From: Aliarcobacter faecis
GTDB lineage: Bacteria; Campylobacterota; Campylobacteria; Campylobacterales; Arcobacteraceae
Assembly: GCF_013201705.1 (NCBI RefSeq)
Contig: NZ_CP053837.1
Coordinates: 434,001 to 498,000 of the forward strand
Length of the DNA: 64,000 bases
Reading direction: 5' to 3'
Shown piece by piece: positions 8,423 to 17,657 of this stretch. The notes beneath the pieces were generated by a model. That model did not search any database. It saw only the letters and a list, made by a program, of their open reading frames with translations, and was not told the origin of the DNA. Made by a program: the position numbers and the translations under genes. Every line of letters begins with the position of its first letter. Positions within the stretch are counted from its first letter, which is position 1.

Positions 8423-8818
8423 TTGGCAACAAGAACACAAGCTAGAGAGTCTGTAATTGGGCTTTTATATGCCTATGATTTAGGAAATGATGAGATTACA
8501 AAATTTGTTGATGAAATACTTGAAGAGAAAAAAATAAGAAATAATCAAAAAGAGTTTGCTTTAAATTTATTTAATGGAACAATAAAAAATTTAAGCACAA
8601 TTGATGACCAAATAAAAGCCTTTATAACTCAAGGAAATCTTGAAGATATAGGTTCTGTTGAAAAGTCTATTTTAAGACTTGCTATTTATGAAATTTTATT
8701 TGAAAATTTACCAAAAGCAGTTATTATTAATGAAGCTATTGAGTTATCAAAAAGATTAGCAAGTGATGGTGCACCAAAATTTGTAAATGCAATTTTAGAT
8801 CAGGTAAAAAAGGGCTAA
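8423..8818 (+). CDS. nusB: Transcription antitermination factor NusB
   Basis: RNA-binding antitermination factor that acts with NusE (S10) on boxA of rRNA leaders. The 131-residue all-helical protein begins [19 protein letters not shown] and has the conserved [10 protein letters not shown] and [25 protein letters not shown] segments. The TTG at 8423 is used because it gives the family N-terminus and sits one base after the ribH stop. pyrF begins one base after its own stop. Confidence 0.94.
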   Translation: MATRTQARESVIGLLYAYDLGNDEITKFVDEILEEKKIRNNQKEFALNLFNGTIKNLSTIDDQIKAFITQGNLEDIGSVEKSILRLAIYEILFENLPKAVIINEAIELSKRLASDGAPKFVNAILDQVKKG

Positions 8819-8819
8819 A

Positions 8820-9518
8820 ATGAAAAAAGATATGAAACTTTGTGTATCTTTAGATTTAGAGAGTTCAAAAGAGAATTTGGCTCTTGTTGAAAAAATAAAA
8901 GATTTTGATGTATGGTTGAAAGTAGGTTTTAGGACATATTTAAGAGATGGAAAGAAGTTTTTAGAAGATATAAAAGCTATAAATCCAAACTTTAAAATTT
9001 TTTTGGACTTAAAGCTATATGATATTCCAAATACTATGGCTGATGCAGCACAAGATATTTCTAATTTTGGACTTGTTGATATGTTTAATGTTCATGCAAG
9101 TGCAGGAAAATTTGCTATGCAGACAGTTATGCAAAGATTAAAAGATATTCCAAATAGACCTTTAGTTTTAGCTGTTACTGCACTTACATCTTTTGATAAT
9201 GATAGTTTCAAAAAAATTTATGGTGAAAATATTGATAAAAAAGCTAGAGAGTTTGCTAAAGAGACTTTTGAAGCGGGGCTTGATGGTGTTGTTTGTTCAG
9301 CATTTGAAAGTTTAGATATTAAAAATAATACTTCAAAAGAGTTTATAACTTTATGCCCTGGAATCCGTCCTTTTGGTGAAGATAGTGGTGATCAAAAAAG
9401 AGTTGCTGATATTGGTTTTTCAAAAGAGAATTTAGTAGATTTTATTGTTGTAGGAAGACCTATATATAAAAGTGAGAATCCTAGAGTTGTTGTAAAAAAT
9501 ATATTAGCAAATATTTAA
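8820..9518 (+). CDS. pyrF: Orotidine 5'-phosphate decarboxylase
   Basis: Last step of de novo UMP synthesis, decarboxylating OMP. The 232-residue TIM barrel shows the catalytic [12 protein letters not shown] motif (Asp-x-Lys-x-x-Asp), an N-terminal CVSLDL strand, and the C-terminal phosphate-binding [12 protein letters not shown]. The ATG directly follows the nusB stop. It is the last gene of the ribH operon; the tRNA cluster promoter follows. Confidence 0.96.
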   Translation: MKKDMKLCVSLDLESSKENLALVEKIKDFDVWLKVGFRTYLRDGKKFLEDIKAINPNFKIFLDLKLYDIPNTMADAAQDISNFGLVDMFNVHASAGKFAMQTVMQRLKDIPNRPLVLAVTALTSFDNDSFKKIYGENIDKKAREFAKETFEAGLDGVVCSAFESLDIKNNTSKEFITLCPGIRPFGEDSGDQKRVADIGFSKENLVDFIVVGRPIYKSENPRVVVKNILANI

Positions 9519-9536
9519 AGTTTATATATTTTTAAG

Positions 9537-9575
9537 TTAGTATTAAGCCTTAGATTACTATAATTCCCGTCCTGA
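9537..9575 (+). promoter_or_regulatory. Promoter of the tRNA cluster
   Basis: TATAAT at 9559-9564 is followed by the discriminator TCCCGTCC. The 16-base string ACTATAATTCCCGTCC also occurs at the rRNA operon promoter (56297-56312). The -35 (TTAGTA near 9537) is weak, unlike the TTGACA of the rRNA promoter. Confidence 0.65.
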
Positions 9576-9594
9576 TTTATTGAAATCAGATTTC

Positions 9595-9684
9595 GGACAG
9601 TTGGGTGAGTGGCTGAAACCACCTCCCTGCTAAGGAGACGTACTGGCAACGGTACCGAGGGTTCAAATCCCTCACTGTCCGCCA
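9595..9684 (+). tRNA. tRNA-Ser(GCT)
   Basis: A 90-nt class II tRNA with a long variable arm, acceptor stem GGACAGT/ACTGTCC, discriminator G and encoded CCA. Anticodon GCT reads AGC/AGU. First gene of the tRNA cluster. Confidence 0.95.
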
Positions 9685-9686
9685 CT

Positions 9687-9763
9687 GGGTCGTTAGCTCA
9701 GCTGGTTAGAGCACTCGGCTCATAACCGAGTGGTCGAAGGTTCGAGTCCTTCACGACCCACCA
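9687..9763 (+). tRNA. tRNA with CAT anticodon (elongator Met or Ile2)
   Basis: A 77-nt cloverleaf with acceptor GGGTCGT/ACGACCC, encoded CCA and anticodon CAT. It has a paired first acceptor position, so it is not the initiator. Whether it is elongator Met or the lysidine-modified Ile tRNA (AUA) cannot be settled by reading; the other non-initiator CAT tRNA is at 10039. Confidence 0.93.
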
Positions 9764-9834
9764 GCTAAAAGATATTAAGTTTTTTTTAATATTTTTTTAG
9801 ATATCATTCCAATCCTTTTAGAAAAGGGTTTCAT

Positions 9835-9911
9835 GCGGGAGTAGCTCAGTTGGCTAGAGCTTCTGCCTTCCAAGCAGACTGTCGCGAGTTCGAGTCTCGT
9901 CTCCCGCTCCA
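9835..9911 (+). tRNA. tRNA-Gly(TCC)
   Basis: A 77-nt cloverleaf with acceptor GCGGGAG/CTCCCGC, anticodon TCC in the loop between TCTGC and GCAGA, discriminator T and encoded CCA. Confidence 0.95.
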
Positions 9912-9944
9912 CTTTTTTAAAGTGAAGTTCTTTTATTTTTTTAT

Positions 9945-10021
<77 letters not shown>

Positions 10022-10038
10022 ATTTATTTAATTTTTAA

Positions 10039-10115
10039 GTCAAAGTAGCTCAGCTGGCTAGAGCGCTGGTCTCATAAGCCGGAGGTCGAGAGTTCAAGTC
10101 TCTCTTTTGACACCA
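10039..10115 (+). tRNA. tRNA with CAT anticodon (Ile2 or elongator Met)
   Basis: A 77-nt cloverleaf starting GTCAAAG with encoded CCA and anticodon CAT. The anticodon stem is rich in G-T pairs (CTGGT/GCCGG). Together with the tRNA at 9687 it supplies elongator Met and the AUA-reading Ile tRNA; which is which is unresolved here. Confidence 0.92.
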
Positions 10116-10132
10116 TAAAATAAAGTAAAAGT

Positions 10133-10209
10133 GCTGGTGTAGCTCAGTTGGCTAGAGCAGCTGATTTGTAATCAGCAGGTCGGGGGTTCGACTCCCTTCA
10201 CCAGCTCCA
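10133..10209 (+). tRNA. tRNA-Thr(TGT)
   Basis: A 77-nt cloverleaf with acceptor GCTGGTG/CACCAGC, anticodon TGT in the loop TTTGTAA, discriminator T and encoded CCA. Confidence 0.95.
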
Positions 10210-10226
10210 CTTTTATTTAATCCTTC

Positions 10227-10301
10227 TGGGGTATCGCCAAGCGGTAAGGCAACGGTTTTTGGTACCGTCACTCGAAGGTTCGAATCCTTCTACCCCATCC
10301 A
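10227..10301 (+). tRNA. tRNA-Gln(TTG)
   Basis: A 75-nt cloverleaf with acceptor TGGGGTA/TACCCCA, anticodon TTG between ACGGT and ACCGT, and encoded CCA. Last gene of the cluster. Confidence 0.95.
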
Positions 10302-10355
10302 CAAAATCAAAAAACAATCTTCTATTACAAAATAATTTCTTAATAAAGTAGTTAT

Positions 10356-11078
10356 ATGCCAACATTTGAGTTAGTTTTACCAGAAAAATTACTGTTTGTC
10401 TTTTCAAATATTTCATTAATCTCATTTTGTTTTTTTATTAGTTTTATTTTTGCAAAACTTTTTAGAAGTTTTTTAATATTTTTTATAACTTTAAGTTTAA
10501 TTAGTAGCTTATTTTATGGAGATATATTTTTAAAATATGTAGTTAGAACTTATCATATATTATTTAAAATGGATAGTAAAATATTAATAAAAGCACAAAA
10601 AAATTTAAATGGGAAAATTGATAGTTTAGATTTAAAAGAGATTTATGTTTATCCTTTAAGAAATTCTGGAATGTTAAATTTAGATGATAGATATGATATT
10701 TCTAAAGTACACGAAAAATATATTGATAAATTTATAGATATAAGCACTTATTCTACACGATTTAATCGACACACTTTTGATATTGAAAGAGTATATTTAA
10801 ACGGAAATAATAGAATTTTAGATGAAAAACCAAGATTCGAAGTTACAAAGAAAGAGATAAAGAGCTTTTTTTCAACAATTTATTCTAAAGAGGAGTTTTT
10901 ATTTAGAGATAAATTAAATAATATTGTAATTGCTACAGCTTATAATATAAGTTTTAAACCAAGTATTGATAGATTTAGAAATAAACATCTATTTTGGAGT
11001 TTGGAAAAAGAAGAGGAGTTTAATCCAAAGCCTATCCAAAATTTTGATAATATTTATAAAAAATTATTTATGAATTAG
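10356..11078 (+). CDS. Hypothetical membrane-anchored protein
   Basis: I do not recognise this 240-residue protein. The N-terminal ~65 residues hold two strongly hydrophobic segments (about 12-32 and 37-57), and the rest is a charged, probably soluble domain rich in Lys, Asp and Asn. This suggests an inner-membrane protein with a cytoplasmic or periplasmic tail. It follows the tRNA cluster by 55 bp and may be read from the same promoter. Its last four bases overlap the stop of the convergent gene at 11075. Confidence 0.6.
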   Translation: MPTFELVLPEKLLFVFSNISLISFCFFISFIFAKLFRSFLIFFITLSLISSLFYGDIFLKYVVRTYHILFKMDSKILIKAQKNLNGKIDSLDLKEIYVYPLRNSGMLNLDDRYDISKVHEKYIDKFIDISTYSTRFNRHTFDIERVYLNGNNRILDEKPRFEVTKKEIKSFFSTIYSKEEFLFRDKLNNIVIATAYNISFKPSIDRFRNKHLFWSLEKEEEFNPKPIQNFDNIYKKLFMN

Positions 11079-11398
11079 ATGAAATTTCCTAATTCGTCGC
11101 CTAAATACTCATCTATTTTTTTTGCTAACTCTTCAAAAGATATATCTCCATTTTTATTAAAAATTACAATCTCTTCTCCAAAATCATTTTGAATGAAGTG
11201 CTCTTTTTTTGTAACTTCTTCATATAGTTTTTGTATTTCATCTTCACTTTCAACTTTATTAAATAAAAACCAATTGCAAGTTGTATCTTCAACTCTTAAA
11301 AGACCATAGTTATTATTTTTATCTATATAATCTTGAATTGTTCCATTTTCAAATCTAGCACCAACAACCATATCATCTTCATTTAAGATCATTTCCAT
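11075..11398 (-). CDS. Hypothetical small acidic protein
   Basis: An unrecognised 107-residue acidic protein without membrane segments or a signal peptide. It starts MEMILNEDDMVVGARFENGTIQDYI and ends in a helix-like Glu/Lys/Asp stretch. It is convergent with the gene ending at 11078 (4-bp overlap). The gap upstream of its start also holds the leader of the radical SAM gene on the other strand. Likely real, given the coding density and acidic composition; function unknown. Confidence 0.6.
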   Translation of the reverse strand: MEMILNEDDMVVGARFENGTIQDYIDKNNNYGLLRVEDTTCNWFLFNKVESEDEIQKLYEEVTKKEHFIQNDFGEEIVIFNKNGDISFEELAKKIDEYLGDELGNFI

Positions 11399-11498
11399 TA
11401 ATAAACCTTCTAATTTTTTTCAAATTATATTTAAACTACTTTTAGTAATCGATTATTTTGTAATTATTGGTTACAATCACAAAAAAAATCAAGGAAAT

Positions 11499-12377
11499 AT
11501 TATAAAAAAGTTTAAAAAAGTACATATAGAACTTACTAATATTTGTAATTTAAAATGTACATTTTGCCCACCAAAACTATTTCCAAACAAAATTATGGAT
11601 TTAAGCACTTTTGATATATTAAATGCTCAATTAAAAGAGTTTACAAAAGAATTAGCTTACCATATAGTTGGAGACCCACTTGTTTTAGGAAATTTAGAAG
11701 AGTATTTAGATATTAGTTTAAAACATAATTTAAAAGTAAATATTACAACAACAGCAAATAATATTAGTCAAAAGCACTATAAAGCTTTGATAAATTCTTC
11801 TATAAAACAGATAAATTTTTCTTTAAATTCATATAATGCAAATTCACATAAAAAGAGCTTTGAAGAGTATTTAGAGCCAATTTTAGAGTTTGTAAAGTTT
11901 GCACAAGAAGAGAAACATGAATATTTTATAAATTTTAGAATTTGGAATTTAGATGAAGAAAAAACAGCATTTGAATTTAATAAAAAAGTTTTTGATAAAA
12001 TAAATATTTTTTTTGGTTCAAATTTATATATAGATGAGATTTATAAAAATAAACCAAAAAATATAAGAGTTGATAGAAAAATTTTTATAAATTTTGATGA
12101 ATATTTTGTTTGGCCAAACCTTAAAAATGAGATTGTAAGTCAAAAAGGTTTTTGTTATGGTTTAACTTCACATTTTGGGATTTTATCAAATGGAACTGTA
12201 GTTCCTTGTTGTTTGGATTTGGATGCAAATATAAATTTAGGAAATATTCATCAATCAACTGTAAAAGATATTTTGCAAACTAATAGAGCGAAAAATATGA
12301 TAAAAGGGTTTAAAAATTCTATTTTAGTAGAGGAACTTTGCCAAAAGTGTGAATATAGAACAAGGTTTGATTTTTAA
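11499..12377 (+). CDS. Radical SAM/SPASM-domain protein with a non-canonical start
   Basis: The reading frame includes VHIELTNICNLKCTFCPP, the CxxxCxxC cluster that binds the SAM-cleaving 4Fe-4S centre. A C-terminal SPASM-like region follows (VVPCCLDLD, then LCQKCEYR). The family performs radical chemistry on peptides, sugars or cofactors; the substrate is unknown. No in-frame ATG, GTG or TTG exists upstream of the cluster. The first ATG, at 11595, would remove it. AAGGA at 11491-11495 points to ATT at 11499 or ATA at 11502 as start. The gene precedes the EI24 gene by 43 bp. Confidence 0.8.
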   Translation: MIKKFKKVHIELTNICNLKCTFCPPKLFPNKIMDLSTFDILNAQLKEFTKELAYHIVGDPLVLGNLEEYLDISLKHNLKVNITTTANNISQKHYKALINSSIKQINFSLNSYNANSHKKSFEEYLEPILEFVKFAQEEKHEYFINFRIWNLDEEKTAFEFNKKVFDKINIFFGSNLYIDEIYKNKPKNIRVDRKIFINFDEYFVWPNLKNEIVSQKGFCYGLTSHFGILSNGTVVPCCLDLDANINLGNIHQSTVKDILQTNRAKNMIKGFKNSILVEELCQKCEYRTRFDF

Positions 12378-12420
12378 TTGTTTATAGGTAGAATAATAAA
12401 ATTTGAAAAAAAGATGAAAA

Positions 12421-13254
12421 ATGAATGAAATAGAGATTTTAAGAAGAAGTGTAAGAGATTTTTTTAGTTCATCAATGCTAAAACTAGCTTTAATTCCACT
12501 TCTTGTAACAATGTTACTAATGTATATGATATTTTTTGGAATGGCAAGCTATGGAATAGAAGCTTTAAGAACTGTTGCTGAAACTTCACAAGCAACAGGT
12601 GAGGTTGTAATTGATGATAAAGCACCATTTTATTTTGTTTGGCTTACATATTTAACTGTTTTTTTATTTAAATACTCAATTACTTCATGGTTAGCTGCAA
12701 CTTTATTTTATACAGTTGGGGCAATTTTTATTTTTCATTTAAGTGTTATAATAACTTTATTGGTAATTGGTCTTTTAACTCCTTTTGTTGTAAATTATTT
12801 GGAAAAGGTGCATTATAAGAATTTAGATTTAAAACCTTATGGAACTATTTTGGGAGCATTTTGGGTATTTTTAAAAGCTCTTTTTGTAATGATATTTTTG
12901 TATGTTTTGCTAGTACCGTTATATTTTGTGCCATTGATAAATATAATAGCTTTTTATCTACCTTTGTACTATTTTTTTCATAAACTTTTAAATTATGATG
13001 TATCTTCTACAATTTTAAGTAAGCAAGAGTATAAGCAGATATATTCAAAAAATGGAAGCTCTTTTAGAATGAGAACTCTTTTTTTGTATTTTATCTCTAC
13101 AATACCGTTTATTACTCTTTTTGTAGCAGTTTTTTATACAATTTATCTATCTCATGCTTATTTCATAGAACTTGAGAAGATTTCACTAATAAAGAGTAAA
13201 GATATAGATGAAGATATTGAGTTAAATAAAATAGAGCATAAAGAGAGTTTATAA
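12421..13254 (+). CDS. EI24/CysZ-like multi-pass membrane protein
   Basis: A 277-residue inner-membrane protein with about five or six hydrophobic helices, including LKLALIPLLVTMLLMYMIFFG near the N-terminus. The overall pattern matches the EI24 domain family, in which CysZ is a sulfate permease. The C-terminus is short, hydrophilic and Asp/Glu/Lys-rich. The neighbour two bases downstream belongs to the inositol-phosphatase superfamily that includes CysQ. That pairing hints at sulfur metabolism, but there are no other cys genes here and the substrate is not established. Confidence 0.75.
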   Translation: MNEIEILRRSVRDFFSSSMLKLALIPLLVTMLLMYMIFFGMASYGIEALRTVAETSQATGEVVIDDKAPFYFVWLTYLTVFLFKYSITSWLAATLFYTVGAIFIFHLSVIITLLVIGLLTPFVVNYLEKVHYKNLDLKPYGTILGAFWVFLKALFVMIFLYVLLVPLYFVPLINIIAFYLPLYYFFHKLLNYDVSSTILSKQEYKQIYSKNGSSFRMRTLFLYFISTIPFITLFVAVFYTIYLSHAYFIELEKISLIKSKDIDEDIELNKIEHKESL

Positions 13255-13256
13255 TT

Positions 13257-13985
13257 TTGGAAAATATTAAAAATGCAATAATAAAATCAAATATAGAAAT
13301 TTTGGGTTATATAAAAAATAGTTTGAAAAAAAATGATTTTTTATATACAAATAAAATAGGCTTTGGTGGTGATAAAACACTTAAAATTGATGCTATTTTG
13401 GAAGAGATATTTATTGAAAATTTAAAAGATTTTGGAAATATTTTTAGTGAAGAGTGTGGATATATAGATAATCAAAAAGATATTACATTTATAATTGACC
13501 CACTTGATGGAAGTAATAATTTTTTCTCAAATATTCCATATTTTGGTACATCGGTTGCTGTTAAAAAAGATGATATTACTATTGCTGGATTTGTAGCAAA
13601 TTTAGCTAGTAAAACGGTTGTTTATAGGATATTAAGTGAAGATATTAGATATTTTTGTTTAGAAAGCAAAAAAGAGTTTAACAAAATAGAAAATCATAGC
13701 TCAAAAGTTGCTATTTTTGAAAGAGGTTATAAATATCCAAATATTTGTAAAATCTTAGATGATAAAAATTTTAAATTTAGAGTTTTAGGAGCGACAGCTC
13801 TTTCTTTAGCAAATGCAAGAGATGCTTTATTTGTACTATTTATTGGTGATTTAAGAGTTTTTGATATAGAAGCTGCTTTATTTATAAGTGGAGATTTATA
13901 TATTTATAAGAATGAAAATCTGATTTTTATAACAAAATATAAAGATACGTTTGATTATTTTAAAGAAAATATTAATCAATTTTAG
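13257..13985 (+). CDS. Inositol-monophosphatase-family phosphatase (CysQ/SuhB-like)
   Basis: Mg2+-dependent phosphomonoesterase family (inositol phosphate, fructose-1,6-bisphosphate or 3'-phosphoadenosine phosphates). The 242-residue protein has the metal-binding Glu of FSEECGY near residue 65 and the hallmark FIIDPLDGSNNF near residue 80, normally DPxDGT. The C-terminal W/GxxD motif is less clear (FDIEAALFISG). The TTG at 13257 gives a full-length N-terminus and lies two bases after the EI24 stop. The precise substrate is undetermined. Confidence 0.8.
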   Translation: MENIKNAIIKSNIEILGYIKNSLKKNDFLYTNKIGFGGDKTLKIDAILEEIFIENLKDFGNIFSEECGYIDNQKDITFIIDPLDGSNNFFSNIPYFGTSVAVKKDDITIAGFVANLASKTVVYRILSEDIRYFCLESKKEFNKIENHSSKVAIFERGYKYPNICKILDDKNFKFRVLGATALSLANARDALFVLFIGDLRVFDIEAALFISGDLYIYKNENLIFITKYKDTFDYFKENINQF

Positions 13986-14005
13986 GTATAACTCCAAGAT
14001 AATAA

Positions 14006-14278
<273 letters not shown>

Positions 14279-14279
14279 T

Positions 14280-15749
14280 ATGTCAAAAATTACAACAATC
14301 ATCGATATTGGGTCAAACTCAATGAGAATGGTTGTTTTAGAAAAGAGTAGTAGGTTTGCATTTAGTCTTATAAATGAGACCAAAAGTAAGGTGAAAATTT
14401 CTGAAGGTTGCTACGAAAATGGTGGAAATCTTCAAGAACTTCCTATGCAAAGAGCTTATGAAGCTTTAAAATCTTTTTTAAATATCTCAAATGCTTTAAA
14501 ATCAAGAAAAATTTTATGTGTTGCAACTTCAGCTTTAAGAGATGCTCCAAATTCTAAAGTTTTTTTGAATAGAGTTAAGAAAAATTTAGGTTTGAATATA
14601 AAAGTTATTGAAGGTGAAAAAGAGGCATATTTTGGTGGAGTTGCTACTTCAAATTTGCTTCATGATGATAATTTTGTAACAGTTGATATAGGTGGTGGAA
14701 GTACAGAGTTTTGTTTTGTAAAAGATGGAAAAATAACAAAATCGATTTCACTAGATATTGGAACTGTAAGATTAAAAGAGTTATATTTTAACAAAGATAA
14801 TCTTGATGGTGCAAAAAATTATATTTTAGAGAATTTAAAAAAGGTTTTTAATTTAGGAGTTGAGATTCCTTCAAAGGTTGTAGGAATTGGAGGAAGTATT
14901 AGATTTTTATCGAAATTAATAATGCAAAAAAATCTCTATCCCCTAGATGCAATTCATGGTTTTACATATAGTGTAAAAGATGAACAAAATTTATTTTTAG
15001 ATATTCTAAATACAAGAACTGTTGAAGATTTAGAAGTTCTTGGAGTAAAAAAAGATAGGTTTGATACTATAAAAGAAGGAACTTTTATATTTAAAACAAT
15101 TCTTGATGAATTAAAAATAAAGACTGTTGTAACTTCTGGAGTTGGAGTGAGAGAAGGTGTTTATTTAACTGATTTATTAAGAACACAAAATCATAAATTT
15201 CCAGCAAATTTTAATGTAAGTGTTAGATCTTTACTTGATAGGTTTCAAATTTGCCCAAAACAAAGTGCTTATTTAGGAAAAAATGCTAGAGAGATTTTTG
15301 AAAAATTAAAACCTCTTCACAATCTTGATGATAAATTTGCTACTCTTTTAGTAGTTGCTTCAAAACTTCACTCTATTGGTACAACACTTAATTTTTATAA
15401 GTTAAATGATAATGCTTTTGAGTTTATATTAAATGGTTTAAATTATGATTTTTTACACTCTTCAAGGGTTGTTGTAGCACATATTTTAAAATTATCAAAA
15501 AAATCTTTACCAAAAGAGAAAGATTTAGAAGAGTATAAAGAACTTTTACCAAATCTTGAAACTATGCAATGGTTGGCATTTATGCAAGCACTAAATTTAG
15601 CAATAAATATAGATTTTAGTTGCCCAAAAGTAGAGTACTTTTTGGATAAAAATATATTACAACTAAATTTGCCAAATAAATCATTTTTAGTGAAGTCTTA
15701 CATTGAAAAGCTAGAATTACCACAAAAACTATTTATAGAGATTTTATAG
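14280..15749 (+). CDS. Ppx/GppA family exopolyphosphatase / pppGpp phosphohydrolase
   Basis: Hydrolyses terminal phosphate of polyphosphate and/or pppGpp, linking it to stringent-response signalling. The 489-residue protein has the actin-like ATPase fold motifs: IDIGSNSMRMVV at the N-terminus, VATSALRDA, and VDIGGGSTEF near residue 140. A helical HD-like C-terminal half follows. Campylobacterota often have two paralogues, and sequence alone does not separate PPX from GPPA activity. The waaC start codon overlaps its TAG by one base. Confidence 0.88.
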   Translation: MSKITTIIDIGSNSMRMVVLEKSSRFAFSLINETKSKVKISEGCYENGGNLQELPMQRAYEALKSFLNISNALKSRKILCVATSALRDAPNSKVFLNRVKKNLGLNIKVIEGEKEAYFGGVATSNLLHDDNFVTVDIGGGSTEFCFVKDGKITKSISLDIGTVRLKELYFNKDNLDGAKNYILENLKKVFNLGVEIPSKVVGIGGSIRFLSKLIMQKNLYPLDAIHGFTYSVKDEQNLFLDILNTRTVEDLEVLGVKKDRFDTIKEGTFIFKTILDELKIKTVVTSGVGVREGVYLTDLLRTQNHKFPANFNVSVRSLLDRFQICPKQSAYLGKNAREIFEKLKPLHNLDDKFATLLVVASKLHSIGTTLNFYKLNDNAFEFILNGLNYDFLHSSRVVVAHILKLSKKSLPKEKDLEEYKELLPNLETMQWLAFMQALNLAINIDFSCPKVEYFLDKNILQLNLPNKSFLVKSYIEKLELPQKLFIEIL

Positions 15750-16750
15750 TGCAAAAGATAGCTATTATTAAGCTATCGGCTATGGGTGATATTATTCACT
15801 CTATGGTAGTTTTAGAATTTATTAAAAAAGCTTATCCAAATTTACTTATAGATTGGTTTGTAGAAGAGGTATTTAGTTCTGTTTTAGAAAATAATCCAAA
15901 TATAAATAAAATAATAAAATTAAATCTAAAATCTATAAAAAAATCAAAAAAAAATATTTTTAAACAATTAAGCTTTGTAAGAAGTTTTAAAAAAGAGAAA
16001 TATGATTTAATTATAGATGCACAAGGGCTTATAAAATCTAGCTTAGTTGCAAGAGTTTTAGGTAAAAATATTACTGGATTTTGTAGAAAATCAACAAGAG
16101 AAGGTATAGCTAGTTTTTTTTATTCAAAAAAAGTAGGTATAGAGTATAGTCAAAATGTAATAGATAGAAACTGTTATTTATTTGGAGAAGCTTTAAATTT
16201 TGAAATAAAAAAAGAGGATATTTTAAATAAAAAACCATTTTTATTTTATAAAGATGAAGATAAAAGAATTTATGATTATTTACAAGAAGATAAAAAGAAT
16301 ATCTTACTTGTAGTTGGTGCTAGTTGGGATAGTAAGATGTATTCTAAAGAGAAGTTTGCTAAAATAGTTTCTAGTTTAGATGGAAATTTTTTAATTGCTT
16401 GGGGAAATGAGAAAGAAAAAGCTATAGCAGATTTTATTACACAAAATTCAAAAGCTTTAGCTCTACCAAAATTAGATTTAAATAGTTTAAAAGCGTTGAT
16501 TTCTAAAGTTGATTTAGTAATAGGAAATGATACTGGTCCTACTCATATGGCTTGGGCTTTAAATATTCCTTCTATTACACTTTTTGGAAATACTCCAGCA
16601 TATAGAAATACTTATGTAACAAAGTTAAATAAAACTATAAAATCAGCAAGTGATGTAAATCCTTATAAACTAGATAAAAATGATTTTTCAATTCAAGATA
16701 TAGATGAAAATGAGATAGTAAAAATGGCAAAGGAACTTTTAGATGTATAG
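15749..16750 (+). CDS. waaC: LPS heptosyltransferase I (GT9)
   Basis: Adds the first L-glycero-D-manno-heptose to Kdo in the LPS inner core at the inner membrane. The 333-residue GT-B protein starts KIAIIKLSAMGDIIHSMVVLEFI, the WaaC signature in which Asp acts as base. It has the ADP-heptose site DLVIGNDTGPTHMAWAL near residue 255. The GTG start overlaps the preceding stop. Its 3' end overlaps the acyltransferase start by 8 bp, marking the beginning of a tightly packed LPS operon. Confidence 0.88.
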   Translation: MQKIAIIKLSAMGDIIHSMVVLEFIKKAYPNLLIDWFVEEVFSSVLENNPNINKIIKLNLKSIKKSKKNIFKQLSFVRSFKKEKYDLIIDAQGLIKSSLVARVLGKNITGFCRKSTREGIASFFYSKKVGIEYSQNVIDRNCYLFGEALNFEIKKEDILNKKPFLFYKDEDKRIYDYLQEDKKNILLVVGASWDSKMYSKEKFAKIVSSLDGNFLIAWGNEKEKAIADFITQNSKALALPKLDLNSLKALISKVDLVIGNDTGPTHMAWALNIPSITLFGNTPAYRNTYVTKLNKTIKSASDVNPYKLDKNDFSIQDIDENEIVKMAKELLDV

Positions 16751-17657
16751 AAAAATTAAAGATTATTTTAGACTTTTTTTATATAACACTTTTATGTTTT
16801 TATTTTTAATTACTCCAAATTTTTTAATGAAAAGAGTATTGCAATTTATGGCATTTTTTGCTTATAAATTTAATAAGAAACATAAAAAAATTGCCAAAGC
16901 AAATCTGGATTTAGTTTATAAAAATAGTATAAGTGAAGAGAGAAAAGAGCAGATTATCTATAGCTCTTATAAATCTTTGGTTTTTAATATGTATGAGTTT
17001 ATAGAAAATCAGAATATTACAAAAGAAAATATGTTAAAAAAAGCAAATATTTTAAATAAAGAGATAATAGAAAAGGCTTTTAAGGATAATAGAAAAATTA
17101 TATATGTAACTGCTCATTATGGAGGTTGGGAGATAACTTTACCTTATATTGCTTTGATGTTTGGAGAAATTGCAGTTGTAAATAGAAAGATGGATAATCC
17201 ACATATTCAAGAAAAATATGCAAAAGCTAGAAGTAAAAATCTTATTACTATGCTTGAAAAACAAAGTGCTGCAAAAGGTATGATTCAAGCTTTTAAAGAT
17301 AATAAAAGTATTGCTGTTGTAATTGATCAACATATTGGAAGTGGAGTGGAAGTTCAATTTTTGGGGCAAAAAGAGTTAGCAACAGATTCAACTGCTAGAA
17401 TGGCTTTAAAATTTGATGCGATAATTATTCCTATATTTACAGTTAATAATGGTTTTAGAGATTGGACTATCGAGGTAAAAGAGCCTATAGATGTAAGAAC
17501 TTTTGAGTTTAAAACTGATGATAAGATAAAAGAGCTAACTCAAATTCAAAATGATATTGTTTCAAAGCAAATTTTTGATAAACCAGATTTTTGGCTTTGG
17601 CAACATAAAAGATTTAAAGCCTTTAATAATGATATTTATAAAAAGAAGCTAAGTTGA
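16743..17657 (+). CDS. Lipid A biosynthesis acyltransferase (LpxL/HtrB family)
   Basis: Transfers a secondary fatty acyl chain to lipid A from acyl-ACP at the inner membrane. The 304-residue protein has an N-terminal hydrophobic anchor (about 12-38), the catalytic HYGGWE (HX4E) near residue 125, and the downstream VIDQHIG and VPIFT-like strands of the LPLAT fold. Length and motifs are normal. Whether it is the first or second acyltransferase is not decided. It overlaps waaC by 8 bp and the downstream kinase gene by 4 bp. Confidence 0.88.
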   Translation: MYRKIKDYFRLFLYNTFMFLFLITPNFLMKRVLQFMAFFAYKFNKKHKKIAKANLDLVYKNSISEERKEQIIYSSYKSLVFNMYEFIENQNITKENMLKKANILNKEIIEKAFKDNRKIIYVTAHYGGWEITLPYIALMFGEIAVVNRKMDNPHIQEKYAKARSKNLITMLEKQSAAKGMIQAFKDNKSIAVVIDQHIGSGVEVQFLGQKELATDSTARMALKFDAIIIPIFTVNNGFRDWTIEVKEPIDVRTFEFKTDDKIKELTQIQNDIVSKQIFDKPDFWLWQHKRFKAFNNDIYKKKLS

